Source: Gracilaria vermiculophylla (lineage: Eukaryota; Rhodophyta; Florideophyceae; Gracilariales; Gracilariaceae). From it: a stretch of 23,433 nt of DNA. Both the position numbers and the translations under genes were made by a program. The notes under the pieces are model-generated. The model was not told where the DNA came from. It saw nothing but the letters and a program-made list of their open reading frames with translations, and ran no database searches. Shown here piece by piece: positions 1 through 9,214 of this stretch. Where the stretch lies: NCBI GenBank assembly GCA_019155205.2, contig JAHNZQ020000010.1, forward strand, positions 2,415,687 to 2,439,119. Reading direction: 5' to 3'. The number at the start of each line of letters is the position of its first letter. Position 1 is the first letter of the stretch.

Positions 1-120
1 CGGAGCGACCCCAAAATGCTGGGTATTTTGGACAGGACAACGGTTGTCCTAAGAAATGGGAAATCCCCACGATCAGGGGTTTTTTGGACAAACGACGACG
101 TGTCCTGTCCATATGTAGAA
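1..120. repeat. cluster of inverted repeats at the left edge
   Basis: Positions 34-50 form a perfect dyad, AGGACAAC-G-GTTGTCCT. A 10-bp word GGACAGGACA at 30-39 returns inverted at 101-110. Between them CCCC (65-68) and GGGG (76-79) can pair, with flanking A/T pairs. Nested dyads of this sort occur in sub-terminal regions of DNA transposons and in operator-like sites. I cannot tell which applies because the window starts here. An open frame runs across it (16-294) but shows no recognisable protein. Confidence 0.4.
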
Positions 121-187
121 ACGGCCTTACACGTCAGTGCGCAGCCATCCCCAGCGTACGCCAAGTTTCTAGATGCACTCACCCACT

Positions 188-296
188 GTCGCCAGTGCGA
201 TACTGAGGTGATGGTTCAGTCTCTGAGGCAGTATTTATACCAGACGCTGGAGTCCACAGGGGCTAGGAGACGTGAGTTCGAATCACACTGGTGACA
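188..296 (+). other. tRNA-like sequence (possible disrupted tRNA gene or tRNA-derived repeat)
   Basis: GTCGCCA at 188-194 pairs over seven positions (one G-U) with TGGTGAC at 289-295, as an acceptor stem would. The 3' part has a T-arm-like segment, GTGAG-TTCGAAT-CACAC (272-288), with four of five stem pairs and a B-box-like GTTCGAATC. At 108 nt it is long for any tRNA, so an intron or long variable arm would be needed. I could not fit a clean D arm or anticodon arm, so it may be a tRNA-derived repeat or chance. Confidence 0.2.
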
Positions 297-362
297 TGCA
301 AAATATCTAGTAGACTACTCTATAACTATACTGGCATTTTACGAAAGTGGCCGTTCTAGAGG

Positions 363-1240
363 TTGGGTACCGTAAAAGGAATTTGTTTCATGGCTTGGAA
401 TCCCGAAGCCATGGTGATTCCCGAATCAACGCCGCAATTCACTGATACGAATGGAACATTTGCATCACCTCCTAATCATCCGAAGTCTAAAACCACCAAG
501 GATGCCGCTAAAACACCCAAAAAAGCTTACAATCTTAACAACCAAAGCTTTCGCTGTAGAATCAATTAGCCGTAATGGAGCACCAAACTATAGCAAGAAT
601 GATGTTGCTAGATTTCTTGATATAGTAGAGCGTGTGGAACCTATTGTCGCCAACATGTAGGCTCTTGTTGATGAAGAATTCAAAGAATGATGCGAACAAA
701 ACTCCTGCCATACTCGTGACCAGGAATCTCTCATAAACAAGTTCAACAAACTTCGCAATTCCAAGAAGCCTACAAGTAGTCCCCAGTGTCCTCCTGATGT
801 TCGTAGAGCAACTAATATTGCCCGTAGTATGCAAGAAACAATTGCTACAAAGCTCGAAGAAAACAACAGCGACGATGACGGGGATGTGGAACAAACAATC
901 GTTGAAGAGGATGAAGATGATGCAGCAGCAGTTATTGGTTTGCGGGAAAGAAAACGTCCAATTGGTATGACAGGTTTACATGGAAAGTAGCAAATGGCGT
1001 AACATGCTTTATTAAGCAGCGTTGAGTCAATGATGCAATTCATGAGAATAATTGATAGTTCTTTGTATTCTACCGCAGATAGTGGTGAGAGACCTATGGA
1101 CCATGAACAAATGGCTCCTAACGTTCTCAAGAAAGAAGTGACGGCTTTATGGGAAGACGTGAATAAGAGCATTGTTGATATGAAAGCCAGGATTTCTGGC
1201 CTTCGCGCTACACTTCACCAGCTAGTCGGAACGCTGTCAA
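363..1240 (+). pseudogene. decayed DUF6818-type (Myb/SANT-like) gene
   Basis: From about 556 to 1240 one frame carries a recognisable domain broken by stops. It has NYSKNDVARFLDIVERVEPI (about 586-645), then KLRNSKKPTSSPQCPPDVRR (about 748-807), then a Glu/Asp-rich acidic stretch (about 856-930) and a helical, coiled-coil-like tail (1030-1240). This order matches the DUF6818 family of fungal and oomycete proteins (family knowledge), which resemble Myb/SANT DNA-binding domains and often occur in transposon-rich DNA. Stops interrupt the frame at 658 (TAG), 688 (TGA), 988 (TAG) and 1000 (TAA). The first two fall where Trp would fit and the last two where Gln would fit. The N-terminal part (ATG at 363, or 390) is in another frame, so a one-base indel near 540-560 is likely. 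Not functional as read. Confidence 0.6.
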
Positions 1241-2518
1241 AGAGCCGTTGCCTTGCGGGACTGGTGCATAGACCGCACGAGCTTCCAGGCTTCGTGCAAG
1301 GAGGGGTGTGATCTGATAATCCATCTGCGAAGGGCAGAAGCTCGGCAGCTGAGATGATCAGATCGCTTAGGCCGTGTCCATGGCCGCCTGCAGATGCCAT
1401 CGCAACGGCAATGTCGCAACAAACCACGTGCTGCGACGATTGTCAGGCGGTTTTTCGCGGATGTCTGGTGGTGACGGTGCGGCGTCGAGTGGGCAAAACC
1501 TGTCGAACGCTCTCCTTCTTGGACGACGCATTGTTTCTTGGTTTTCGTGGAGCTGGAGAACGTCTACGTCAAAAGCAAGACTTGATGAGGGCCAGTAGAA
1601 AGCGCGCTAGGCATTTTCATGACAAAGGCGAACGAGAACGAAGCCGACAGCTCCGGTCATGACGCTCACTTTGGAACTGCTCTTGACTGCTCGTTTTGAT
1701 TAGTTGCGAGCCCAACCATCAAGTTAGCACCCAACGTATCTATACGCAAGTAGTTACCGTTTCGTACACCATGACTGTCTCCACCTCTTTACAAGAAAGC
1801 TGCCAGAAGAACTCCATTGCCGTAGTAGTCGTATTTTAAGCTGTTTCATATGATACTGCACGTGTGTACTGGTGTCGAGAGACGCGTGCGGATTACAGGG
1901 TGCCTCTGAGTATCTCTATCGCTTGCCTTGCCGTCGCCACCGACACACATTTGTACGTTTCTGCCAAACGTTTCGTGCTCCTCATCATCCTTCACAAGCC
2001 GCAATGCCGTCCGCCCTTCAAAAGATGCCTATGTTTCACGGTTTCGCGTGCCGCTCCTCACTTCACCTCCTTGCGTGATACAGCCGTTGCTTATGATCAG
2101 GCCATCACGCGAGTCCCATTACTTGAGGGCGTCGACTTGCTTGCAAATATAACCGTTGTTAGGGCCTGGGCACGTCCAGTCTGTACCGTCCTACCGTTAT
2201 ATGGTCGCGGTCGTTGCTGGAACGAATCGATCGCAGTATGTAGGAAGTTTCCAGCTGTTTTCATATCATTTTCAAGCTGTCCTCGAGTCTGTTACTCTTC
2301 TTTTTCTTGCATTTGCTCAGTCCTCGGTGGACGAGGACTGTCCAAGGCGTGGCCATGCTCAATGCAGATGACGGTCACTTGTGAACGTGGATCCCTCACT
2401 GTCCACGCTGGGCACTGGCCTGGACGTGTGACGCGACTCTGGTTTGGACTTGACCGACCAGTGAATCAAGGGTCTGGCGAACAACATTAACGGCGGATTC
2501 GACTCCACCACGACAGCC
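1241..2518. other. no recognisable gene
   Basis: Several open frames of 60-208 codons exist on both strands (the longest 1864-2490, plus), but they overlap one another, lack domain signals and have ordinary composition. I see no tRNA or rRNA. The only structured item is the 47-bp repeat copy at 2174-2220, listed separately. Confidence 0.5.
2174..2220 (+). repeat. 47-bp dispersed repeat, copy A
   Basis: This segment matches 4553-4599 over 47 bp with six differences, all transitions. Similarity stops abruptly on both sides. Read in one plus frame, both copies give VQSVPSYRY followed by conservative changes (M/V, V/I, V/I). The minus strand also reads conservatively. It could be a shared relic of a mobile element. 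Confidence 0.6.
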
Positions 2519-3443
2519 TTGACAAACTCGAGCAAAAGGAGAGACCAGTCAACAGAGTCCTGCCGTTGCTGTCCTGAAGGTTTTGAGGTTCATTCTGTTT
2601 GCGGAAAATGGTTTCATCGGCCCCCCTCTCGAGTATCCGAGATCATGATGCGTTGGCAAGCGGCCAAAGCGCATAGCCGCAACCTTAATTTTCCGGTCTG
2701 TGAAGGCTTCTTGAGGCAATGTTCTGGAGTCGGGATGTCGTTGAATTTGCATAGGTGTTCGTCACAACAACTGTTTCTTGCGACGCAGGATGCCGTTAAA
2801 CTTGACCAGCCTTCTGACCAGGCTCCTGGTGAGCTTGCCAATCTTCATCGCGGACCTGGGCGAGGCGCCATTGTATGACCGGTTCTTAGCTGCACGCGTA
2901 AAGAAGATCACATGCTGCTCACGGGACGACGACATCACCATTGTTTCTCTTACCTTCTCTAGCACGAACACCGCTACGGAGGCTACCGAATAGCGATCTT
3001 CTGCTGGGATTTCCTCGATCTTACCAGTGCCGAGCAATGTGAAGCGACTGGGTGAAAGTTTTGTCTTGTCTCACGAATTGTACGAAAGGGAGGAAGGAGT
3101 GTTGTCACGACTTGGGCCTAACGCAGTTGTGATTTTGCGACCATGATTGCCCGCCTACATCAGCTGCCCGAGCTGGTGAAGCGACCTGCGCGCCCTGTCG
3201 CTAATGCCACCGATCGCATTCGCTGTGTGCCCATGTTGCGTCGCCTATTTCAGCGTGCACTGGGTTCTCCCATCATACCGCCGTGTCGCACGCATGTCTC
3301 AATTCGGAGTACCGTGTTTGGCTTCAATTGTTTACCGACGTAGCCGTCACGCCCCTGTTTTCCGTACCTTGTGGCTAAACAGCATTTGCCGGCTCAAGTC
3401 CCGCATGAGCACAAACCCATCTTTGCTTCCAGGTGGTGGGCAA

Positions 3444-3444
<1 letters not shown>
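2519..3444. other. no confident gene; long minus-strand open frame with one stop
   Basis: On the minus strand a single frame runs from about 3070 down to 2549, broken only by a TGA at 2764-2762 that could derive from CGA. Its product is basic (for example LVKFNGILRRKKQLL) and I do not recognise it. A 119-codon plus-strand frame overlaps it at 2519-2878. One may be the remnant of a gene, but neither has a domain or convincing start, so no gene is called. Confidence 0.3.

Positions 3445-3496
<52 letters not shown>
3445..3496 (+). repeat. 52-bp uninterrupted poly-G tract
   Basis: All 52 bases from 3445 to 3496 are G on the plus strand (poly-C on the minus). Such a run can form G-quadruplexes and is length-unstable. 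Open frames crossing it read as poly-Gly or poly-Pro and should not be taken as proteins. Its exact length may be unreliable in any assembly. Confidence 0.95.
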
Positions 3497-3735
3497 CGTA
3501 AATTCGAAGCAAGTGAGCACTGGCAGCGCATCCGTGACGGCTCTCAACGAAATTCGGAAGATGGCAGCCGGAGTTGTTTGGTTGTTGGTGGTACATAAGC
3601 AGCGTCTCCGCGCTCGAGTCTGCTCGGCAATCCGGCTCATTCTCTGCGAAACCCACATCCTTCTGCGTTGTGATTGCAGCGCCTCACCCTCTTCGTTAGA
3701 CCTGCACCAAGCCTCTTCAACCACGCACTTGAGCA
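3497..3735. other. no gene seen between the poly-G tract and the orphan ORF
   Basis: No domain or RNA gene is visible. This segment would hold the promoter and 5' leader of the ORF starting at 3736 if that gene is real. No clear TATA box was found. Confidence 0.4.
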
Positions 3736-4284
3736 ATGGATCCGTCGGACATTCTGTTCGTTGATGACGCCTGCGACGTGTTTATGCCCGACATTGTTAT
3801 GGCGGTCGGTGTCATATTCACGTTGGCAATGAGCCTGGGATACCGGGCGGTGTTCTCCGGGGACTGGCTGAAACGAAGCACAGCCGGGTTGTTTCCTGAG
3901 TATCTGTCGCTCAGGTCGCCGGCGAGGACACCGCCCGGGAGTCCATCTCTAAGAGCAGCCCACTCCCCCAAGCGTAGGCGCAGCCAGGCACCAATAGGCT
4001 TGCCGGCAAAACGCTCAAAAACAACAGGGGAAGTAAGTAGTGGGCTGGGAGGCCCGAAGAAGTTGTTGTTGCAGCGCATCCCGCCGCACCGCTTCAGTAG
4101 GGCCTCCATCTTAGACATGGTTAAGGTCCCTGGAATATCTCCAGTCGGATTTTCCATGAGAGGCAGGCGTCGGGGAAGCGGTACTCCCTCCGCGGAGGTG
4201 CTCTTCGCTAACGCGGAGGATTGCCGAACGGTGTTTGAGGCGGTGGCTAGGCCGTTAGATCTCGACAGCATTTGGGTTTCGTAG
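3736..4284 (+). CDS. hypothetical protein, 182 aa
   Basis: An intact reading frame starts at an ATG with G at -3 and G at +4 (good eukaryotic context) and stops at TAG 4282-4284. The N-terminus (MDPSDILFVDDACDVFMPDI) is acidic and leads into a short hydrophobic stretch (about residues 18-34). The middle is rich in Ser, Pro, Arg and Lys with nuclear-localisation-like clusters (SPKRRRSQ, LPAKRSK, about 75-95). The C-terminus (about 130-182) has a rhythm vaguely like an RRM or element-encoded ORF1 fold, ending LDLDSIWVS. I do not recognise the family. The opposite strand is also open across almost the whole region (4271-3717), which lowers confidence. It could be an orphan gene or a piece of a repeat. 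Confidence 0.4.
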   Translation: MDPSDILFVDDACDVFMPDIVMAVGVIFTLAMSLGYRAVFSGDWLKRSTAGLFPEYLSLRSPARTPPGSPSLRAAHSPKRRRSQAPIGLPAKRSKTTGEVSSGLGGPKKLLLQRIPPHRFSRASILDMVKVPGISPVGFSMRGRRRGSGTPSAEVLFANAEDCRTVFEAVARPLDLDSIWVS

Positions 4285-4669
4285 ATGTAGGCTGCGCTGT
4301 CAGTGTTAGATTAGAATGGATATAAATGGACATTTGTGAAAAACTCTATGACCAGTGTGTCGTGCACTTTTCCGCGTCTTAAGCGAGTGAACGGAGCGTT
4401 AGATTGTGTTGCGCCATGTATTTCATAGCAAGTTGTCTTTCGAAAGGTACGCAGATACATAGTTAGCTTGGTACCTTACCATACACCTATTTAAAGAAGC
4501 ATTTTGCACATGCAGCCATCCATGAATGCAGTGGCGAGCGCTGTTCCTGAGAGTCCAGTCTGTACCATCCTATCGTTATGTGATTGCGATCGTTGCTGGT
4601 GCTTAGTGCGCGTTAAAGCTCGCTGGCTCTCGCTTTTGCGCATTTTGCTCCCCAGGCTACAGCCCGCAA
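4285..4669. other. no gene; contains repeat copy B
   Basis: No coding or RNA signal is clear here apart from the 47-bp repeat at 4553-4599. The minus frame of the neighbouring transposase continues past its stop into this region with further stops, so some of it may be additional element sequence. Confidence 0.4.
4553..4599 (+). repeat. 47-bp dispersed repeat, copy B
   Basis: Partner of 2174-2220: 41 of 47 bases identical, with only transitions between the two. It lies about 70 bp beyond the C-terminus of the Harbinger-type transposase relic and on the minus strand is in the same frame as that relic. It may therefore belong to the element. Confidence 0.6.
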
Positions 4670-5215
4670 TCACAAATGAGGAACTAGGTAATGTGTTCCC
4701 GCAATTCTATCACGTCCCATGACGCGTGTGCGAAAGTTGAAAAGGCGAACAGCCAGCTCAATAATGACACCTTGGTGAGCTGCGTCCATGGTTATTGTTG
4801 AGCGCAGTCGTGGGAACGGTCCTTTTAAAGCTCTTATACCCTATTCTGCACTTTGTCTTTCAATTGGCATATCCCTTTGCAGAATGAGATCTATTGCTGC
4901 GAACCCCTTAGACTCTGGATTATCGCTTGTGTCGTTAGTCTTGGGCGCTCGCACTATTTTGCCGTTCGTGCCCCTGGTTTTATTGACAAACGCTGAATCT
5001 CCCAGGCTAGCCATACCGGGGGGCGTTTTACGCGTCGGAAAGCTTCTCATTGTAGCGACCAAAAATACCTGCCAGTTTTGTGTCATGCCAGCTTCCAGGA
5101 TAAATGATAGCGGCGTGGATGATTTCACCAAAGAAGTTGAAGTTCAGGACGCACGTCATGAGGGACACCAGACTTTGGGGCTTAGGCCGTGGGCGAGAAT
5201 GATGTGAGGAATTTC
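4670..5215 (-). pseudogene. PIF/Harbinger-like DDE transposase, C-terminal relic
   Basis: On the minus strand, in order: IIYPGSWHDTKLAG (about 5100-5050), then after a frameshift GMASLGDSAFVNKTRG, then RDMPIERQSAE, a TAG stop (4843-4841), GIRALKGPFPRLRSTITM, and LFNFRTRVMGRDRIAG near the end (stop 4672-4670). PGSWHD, GDSAF and SAEWG-like blocks are hallmarks of DDE_Tnp_4 transposases (family knowledge). The Asp of GDSAF and the Glu of SAE are candidate second and third catalytic residues. The Trp expected after SAE is TAG. The first catalytic region is not recognisable upstream of 5215. No terminal inverted repeats or target duplication were found. Broken by at least one stop and one frameshift. 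Confidence 0.7.
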
Positions 5216-6508
5216 TCCCGTTGAGGGTTGCTCGTTTTCATTTCGGATAGCGAGAAGTATTACGCGTGGCCTGAACCATCTTTCTAGTCAATAACGTCTT
5301 ATGTCGTACGTTTGCAGAATGGGGAAAGTTGCTGAACTACGTTCAAACGAGAGATCTACATCTTGTGGTAATACAGCGACGCTCGTGTCTTAGCAATAAT
5401 AATAATGTCCGTCAGAACTCAATCTGGAGGCAGCCATTCACAGCGAGGAAGTTAAGGATCTGCACATTGGAGCATGGGCGTAGCGGCTCAGGCGCCAGTA
5501 TATAACTGGAACATTGCTACAGTTTTCTGAACAACTACCCATGAAATTGTATTGTTAGCTTTTATGACTGATGCAAGACAGTACAAGTGATTCTGAGATG
5601 ATCTGAACGACTTCTACAAGGTATTATGCTTTTTGCTGATGGTGACTGAGCTCAGTCACTGCAGAGTGATATTCCGGATTCCGGAGTCAATCGCGTCATT
5701 CGTTTTCAACGCTGACTATTCATTTGATTTCGATCGCTCTCAACCGCACATATTCCTTCGTTCTCAGAGGGCAGACGACTCTCGCAGGCACTCTTGCAAG
5801 ACCTCAAACTGCTAATGAAACTTGGGTTCTCTGTACCAAGTTCCTTTCATGGCTTCCACTACCTTTCACGAACATGCTTCCACCCAGATCGCCATTGCTT
5901 CCATTACCTTATGCGATCATGTTTCCACCCGTATTGGTCTTTGTCATGTCCATGTAAGCAAAGGAACCAAGCACCACGTGACATGTCAACCAATGGTGAC
6001 CAACATGAAACAAGCCCCCCAAACCCAGATATCTCTCTGGATACCCACCCCTTACATCTCCTGTTTCAACCATTTTGTGTTGCGCAAGTCGACCAACGTT
6101 CACTGCCTTTGGCCCATTCGCTGTCGCGCGCTTCTACCTATGCCGCATTCAATTTTTCTCAATGGTTCTCAGATATTTCGCGCAATCTTAAGACTGTCTG
6201 GACCAATTTTTCACTGTCGGCTTTATCTCTTTTTACTTGAAGCATATCCATGTTTCCTTGCACAGAAATCTCCCCTGGCATCATTGACACAAACATATCA
6301 GACAACTTATTGGTCTCGTATTCCAGCCAAAATATTGTCTTTTATCGCTCTCCTTTTTCGCGGGAGTGACCAAGCCACCGCGGACACACAACACAAAGTA
6401 TGCTGGTTTCATCGTCTACGATTTGCAGAATAATTAACGTACCCGAATTGGGGTTGGCCTCTCTTGCGGGTGAAGTAATATTCCTCGAGAAATTTGATCA
6501 GGAGAGCA
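5216..6508. other. no recognisable gene; pyrimidine-rich plus strand
   Basis: A small (AAT)4 run lies at about 5395-5406. From about 5640 to 6420 the plus strand is C/T-rich with many near-repeats of CATGCTTCCAC/CATGTTTCCAC type, which keeps plus frames open by composition (for example 5822-6433). None carries a domain. I treat the region as non-coding or degenerate repeat. Confidence 0.4.
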
Positions 6509-6770
6509 TTGATCTTGCGTTGTAAATGACATACAGAAACAATGCGAGTTCAGCCCTTATGATCATTTAGTTGTGGGGCATGAACATGGAAACATGGATT
6601 TTTGTCAGTGGAAACGACTGGTGTCTCAAGATATATTTGAAAAGAACTACAAACAAAGCCTGTGTGAAATCTTCGCAGGAGATTGGAGAAAGAAGTTGCT
6701 CATCTATATTTTGTTTCTTTTGCGCTTCCAAATTGGGAAGCTGTCGCAGTATCGATCATCTTTTTCATGA
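6509..6770 (+). other. unidentified coding-like fragment
   Basis: One plus frame is open from about 6497 to 6770 and reads, in part, CEFSPYDHLVVGHEHGNMDF and then WKRLVSQDIFEKNYKQSLCE. The composition looks more like protein than its surroundings. There is no in-frame ATG at the left end, and a TGA lies just upstream. It overlaps the last six bases of the PIN-like gene on the other strand. I do not recognise the family; it could be a transposon fragment or chance. Confidence 0.2.
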
Positions 6771-8205
6771 CCTGCCAGAATATTGCAATTGAAGAGCAGC
6801 GGCAGTGTTGATAGTCAAGAAGATTGGAGTGCACAAGAACTGGATGAACACTGTCCGCACAACATCACGGCCAAGCTGTCTGCCAGCTCGCTTTAGCCTG
6901 TTTCTGACTAAAGACATCATCATGACCGTTGTGTTCGCGGTAGGATTGTTAAACTCGATCAAACCAAATATACCGAGAAGATGATTGTGCACTTGTGACG
7001 CCAAACCTAGAGAAGAGTATATGAAACGCGCCAGCGCGGGCAGAACAATCAACCGCCATATAAGGATAACTGCGAACACGCGATTCCCAAACATTTCGTC
7101 CTCCTGATAATCGTATTCTCGATTATCATCCTGCACATGAGCGATCTCGCATGTTAGCAAATGGAAGAGCTGTACTATTTCATATGGGAATGACAAAGAG
7201 AAAACGTACCTCTACCATTGATAAGTAGAATTCGGCTCCCACAACAATGGCATTCACTGGCACAACTACATTGCCAAGAATATTAATGGAGAGCATAACT
7301 GGTCTCAGTGCCCCGTCATGGTTAAGCAACGCATTCGCAACTGGACTTATCTGTTGGAGATGAAGAATGGGTCAGTGCTTCGAAAGCTGTGGAAGCAGTA
7401 GAAATTTTACGTACAAATGCGAGAAACACGGCTGCAATCATGGACATGAAGATTGGAGATTTCAATGCACGTGAGATAGATTCTTTAAGTCCGTCTGCCT
7501 CGTCTTCAGGAGTGCAGCAGTTTTCCGCCACAAGAGGAGCTTCCTCTGCGGCAGGTCTGTCCACAACGTTGTCACGAGAAGCTCGCAAGTATTGGTACAG
7601 CGTTGTCCACTGCAAAAAGGAACGCATCGGGATAAAGCGGTTAGCGTTTTGACAAAATGGAGCACTGAGAATTGTTGTGCACGTACCGATATGATATTGA
7701 TGATTGTAAGGAACAAAGAAGCGTACCCCATGCTCCTCTCGTAACAATGCGGTACCTCCATCAGGGGGGGGAACGTGTCGCAAAGGGATTGCATGACCAA
7801 CAACGGAAGAACGTTGGCATTCCCAAGCGCGAGGCATACGAAAATTGCTCGCCGTACAGCCTCCTGCTTGTCAAAGGCAACAAGTCTGGTAATAGGAATA
7901 GCAAATACTGCGCTGATTCCCAACACCATAAAAGCGAGAAACACGGGAACCCATATTTCTTGCAGTGCCGAGAATGAGTCATTTTTGGACAGCAGTGTGT
8001 GAATAGCGGAGCGTGCTGTGTGCAGAATGGAACCGAATACAAGGCATGGGATGAACATGTCTTTGCATGCTTTGGATAGCCTTCTCGTCAGCTTACGATC
8101 GAGAATTGCAGAATGCACAAGGTATGCGCCTGCGAAACAAAGCGTTAGCAGCTCTACGCTGCCGCTCAGGCTAGATCCGAGAATATGCGAAGAAGATGAA
8201 GTCAT
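6765..8205 (-). CDS. PIN-like (auxin efflux carrier family) membrane transporter, four exons
   Basis: Exons on the minus strand are 8205-7687, 7609-7415, 7350-7210 and 7130-6765, together 406 residues. Every junction is in phase 0. The introns are 77, 64 and 79 bp, begin GTACGT, end CAG and hold CTAAC/CTGAC branch-point-like sites. The start is the ATG at 8205-8203. The N-terminal half matches the membrane transport protein family PF03547: AGAYLVHSAILDRKLTRRLS, then FIPCLVFGSIL, several hydrophobic helices, and FVCLALGNANVLPLLVMQSL. A hydrophilic central loop (AAEEAPLVAENCCTPEDEAD, about residues 190-210) separates two groups of helices, as in PIN-LIKES proteins. The C-terminal half has ISPVANALLN, then EFNNPTANTTVMM. 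It would sit in the ER or plasma membrane. The substrate is unknown; auxin is the plant precedent only. Head-to-head with the RNA ligase gene. Confidence 0.85.
7131..7209 (-). other. intron 3 of the PIN-like gene
   Basis: Minus-strand GTACGTTTTC...GTGCAG, 79 bp, phase 0, with CTAAC inside. Removing it joins YLSMVE to DDNREYDY. Confidence 0.85.
7351..7414 (-). other. intron 2 of the PIN-like gene
   Basis: Minus-strand GTACGTAAAA...CCAACAG, 64 bp, phase 0, with a CTGAC branch-like motif. Removing it joins AAVFLAF to ISPVANALL. Confidence 0.85.
7610..7686 (-). other. intron 1 of the PIN-like gene
   Basis: Minus-strand GTACGTGC...TTTTTGCAG, 77 bp, phase 0, with a CTAAC branch-like motif near the 3' end. 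Removing it joins LTIINIIS to WTTLYQYLR. Confidence 0.85.
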
Positions 8206-9214
8206 TGGTGGCTGGTTTGGAAAAGCACCGTGTGAAAGACCGAAGGCGAAGAAGAGGACTGGTGTTTCGACGAATCTCTAGTGGGGATGTACACGAGCAT
8301 GTATAGTAACGATACAGTTTTGAATTTCGGTTATGATTGAAGTATAAGTGAGAGTTGGGCTTGAAGTGTTACGTTTCGTAGGGCTGGGCGAAAGTATTGT
8401 CCCGATACGGCACATACGCGGAGGTAGCGGGGCCCAAGAACCAAGCTAGGACAAGTGAAAATAAATACGAGTTCTGAAGACGAGGGGCGAGAGGGCGATG
8501 CGAATGCAAGAATGGACGGGGATGATGTTCGTTGGTGGAGTTCAATAATTTCTGAATCTGTGAGGTCACGGAAAAGAGAGTAATCAACGGCGTCACGAAG
8601 GCAGCGGAAGGGACAGACGGCGTAGAACAGGGAATATTCGCGTAGTTCACCAAAGCGGAATGGCCCGCGACGAGCGAATAACGAGAATCTGCGGTTGGGC
8701 AGCAGGTGTGAACGAGAAAACGTTGAGAGCCGGTGGTGCGGAAGCAGAGCTTGAACTCGGGAAGTGTGAACGCGGCGACGGGACGCTGACGGGGGGGGAC
8801 GGTCATGGCTACAAGAGCAGCGACAAGCGCGAACTCGCGCCCATCGCGTCGCCGCACAGCGAACGGCGTAAACAAAAGTTACACTGGCATCGTTTTGGGG
8901 GATGGCGGCTGTGCACTGTACGCAGGTGGGCACAGGCTGAAGACGGCGCAGCCGCAACTTAAAATCGACTGGTGTCGATAGAAAGGCTGGCCTGCGAGCG
9001 GAGCCGTTGGCGGCTGCAGAAGGCTGCGAAGGCTAGTCGCACTGCGCACGTGTCCAGCGCACTTGTCCTTTCACCGCACCGCCCGCGCTCTGTATGGCAC
9101 ACGTCAGCAACAATCCCTGCTGACGTGGTTGAGCTGTTGGGCTTTCCAGATGCCAGCGACGCCCTGTGCGCAACCCCTGCGCGGTGCAACTGCGTCCCTC
9201 TTCTCGCGCCCCAC
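8206..9214. promoter_or_regulatory. shared upstream region of two divergent genes
   Basis: About 1 kb separates the ATG of the PIN-like gene (minus) from the first in-frame ATG of the RNA ligase gene (plus). It should hold both promoters and leaders. No clear TATA box is visible. Open frames here (for example 8957-8331 minus) lack an ATG start and are low-complexity (Arg/Ser/Pro-rich), so I do not call them genes. The ligase frame is open from 8963 after a TAA at 8960-8962, but has no ATG before 9215. Confidence 0.45.

Noticed and set aside
588..1172. 194-codon minus-strand ORF
   Set aside because: It is the antisense shadow of the DUF6818 pseudogene; its Ser-rich tract is the complement of the acidic region.
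1864..2490. 208-codon plus-strand ORF
   Set aside because: No recognisable domain, several overlapping frames, and no start in good context.
3347..3764. Several ORFs on both strands with poly-Gly or poly-Pro
   Set aside because: They are artefacts of the 52-bp poly-G tract keeping all frames open.
5822..6433. 203-codon plus-strand ORF
   Set aside because: Openness is explained by C/T-rich composition; no domain, and overlapping frames are similarly open.
8331..8957. 208-codon minus-strand ORF upstream of the PIN-like gene
   Set aside because: No ATG start, low-complexity Arg/Ser/Pro-rich product, and it lies in the shared promoter region of two good genes.
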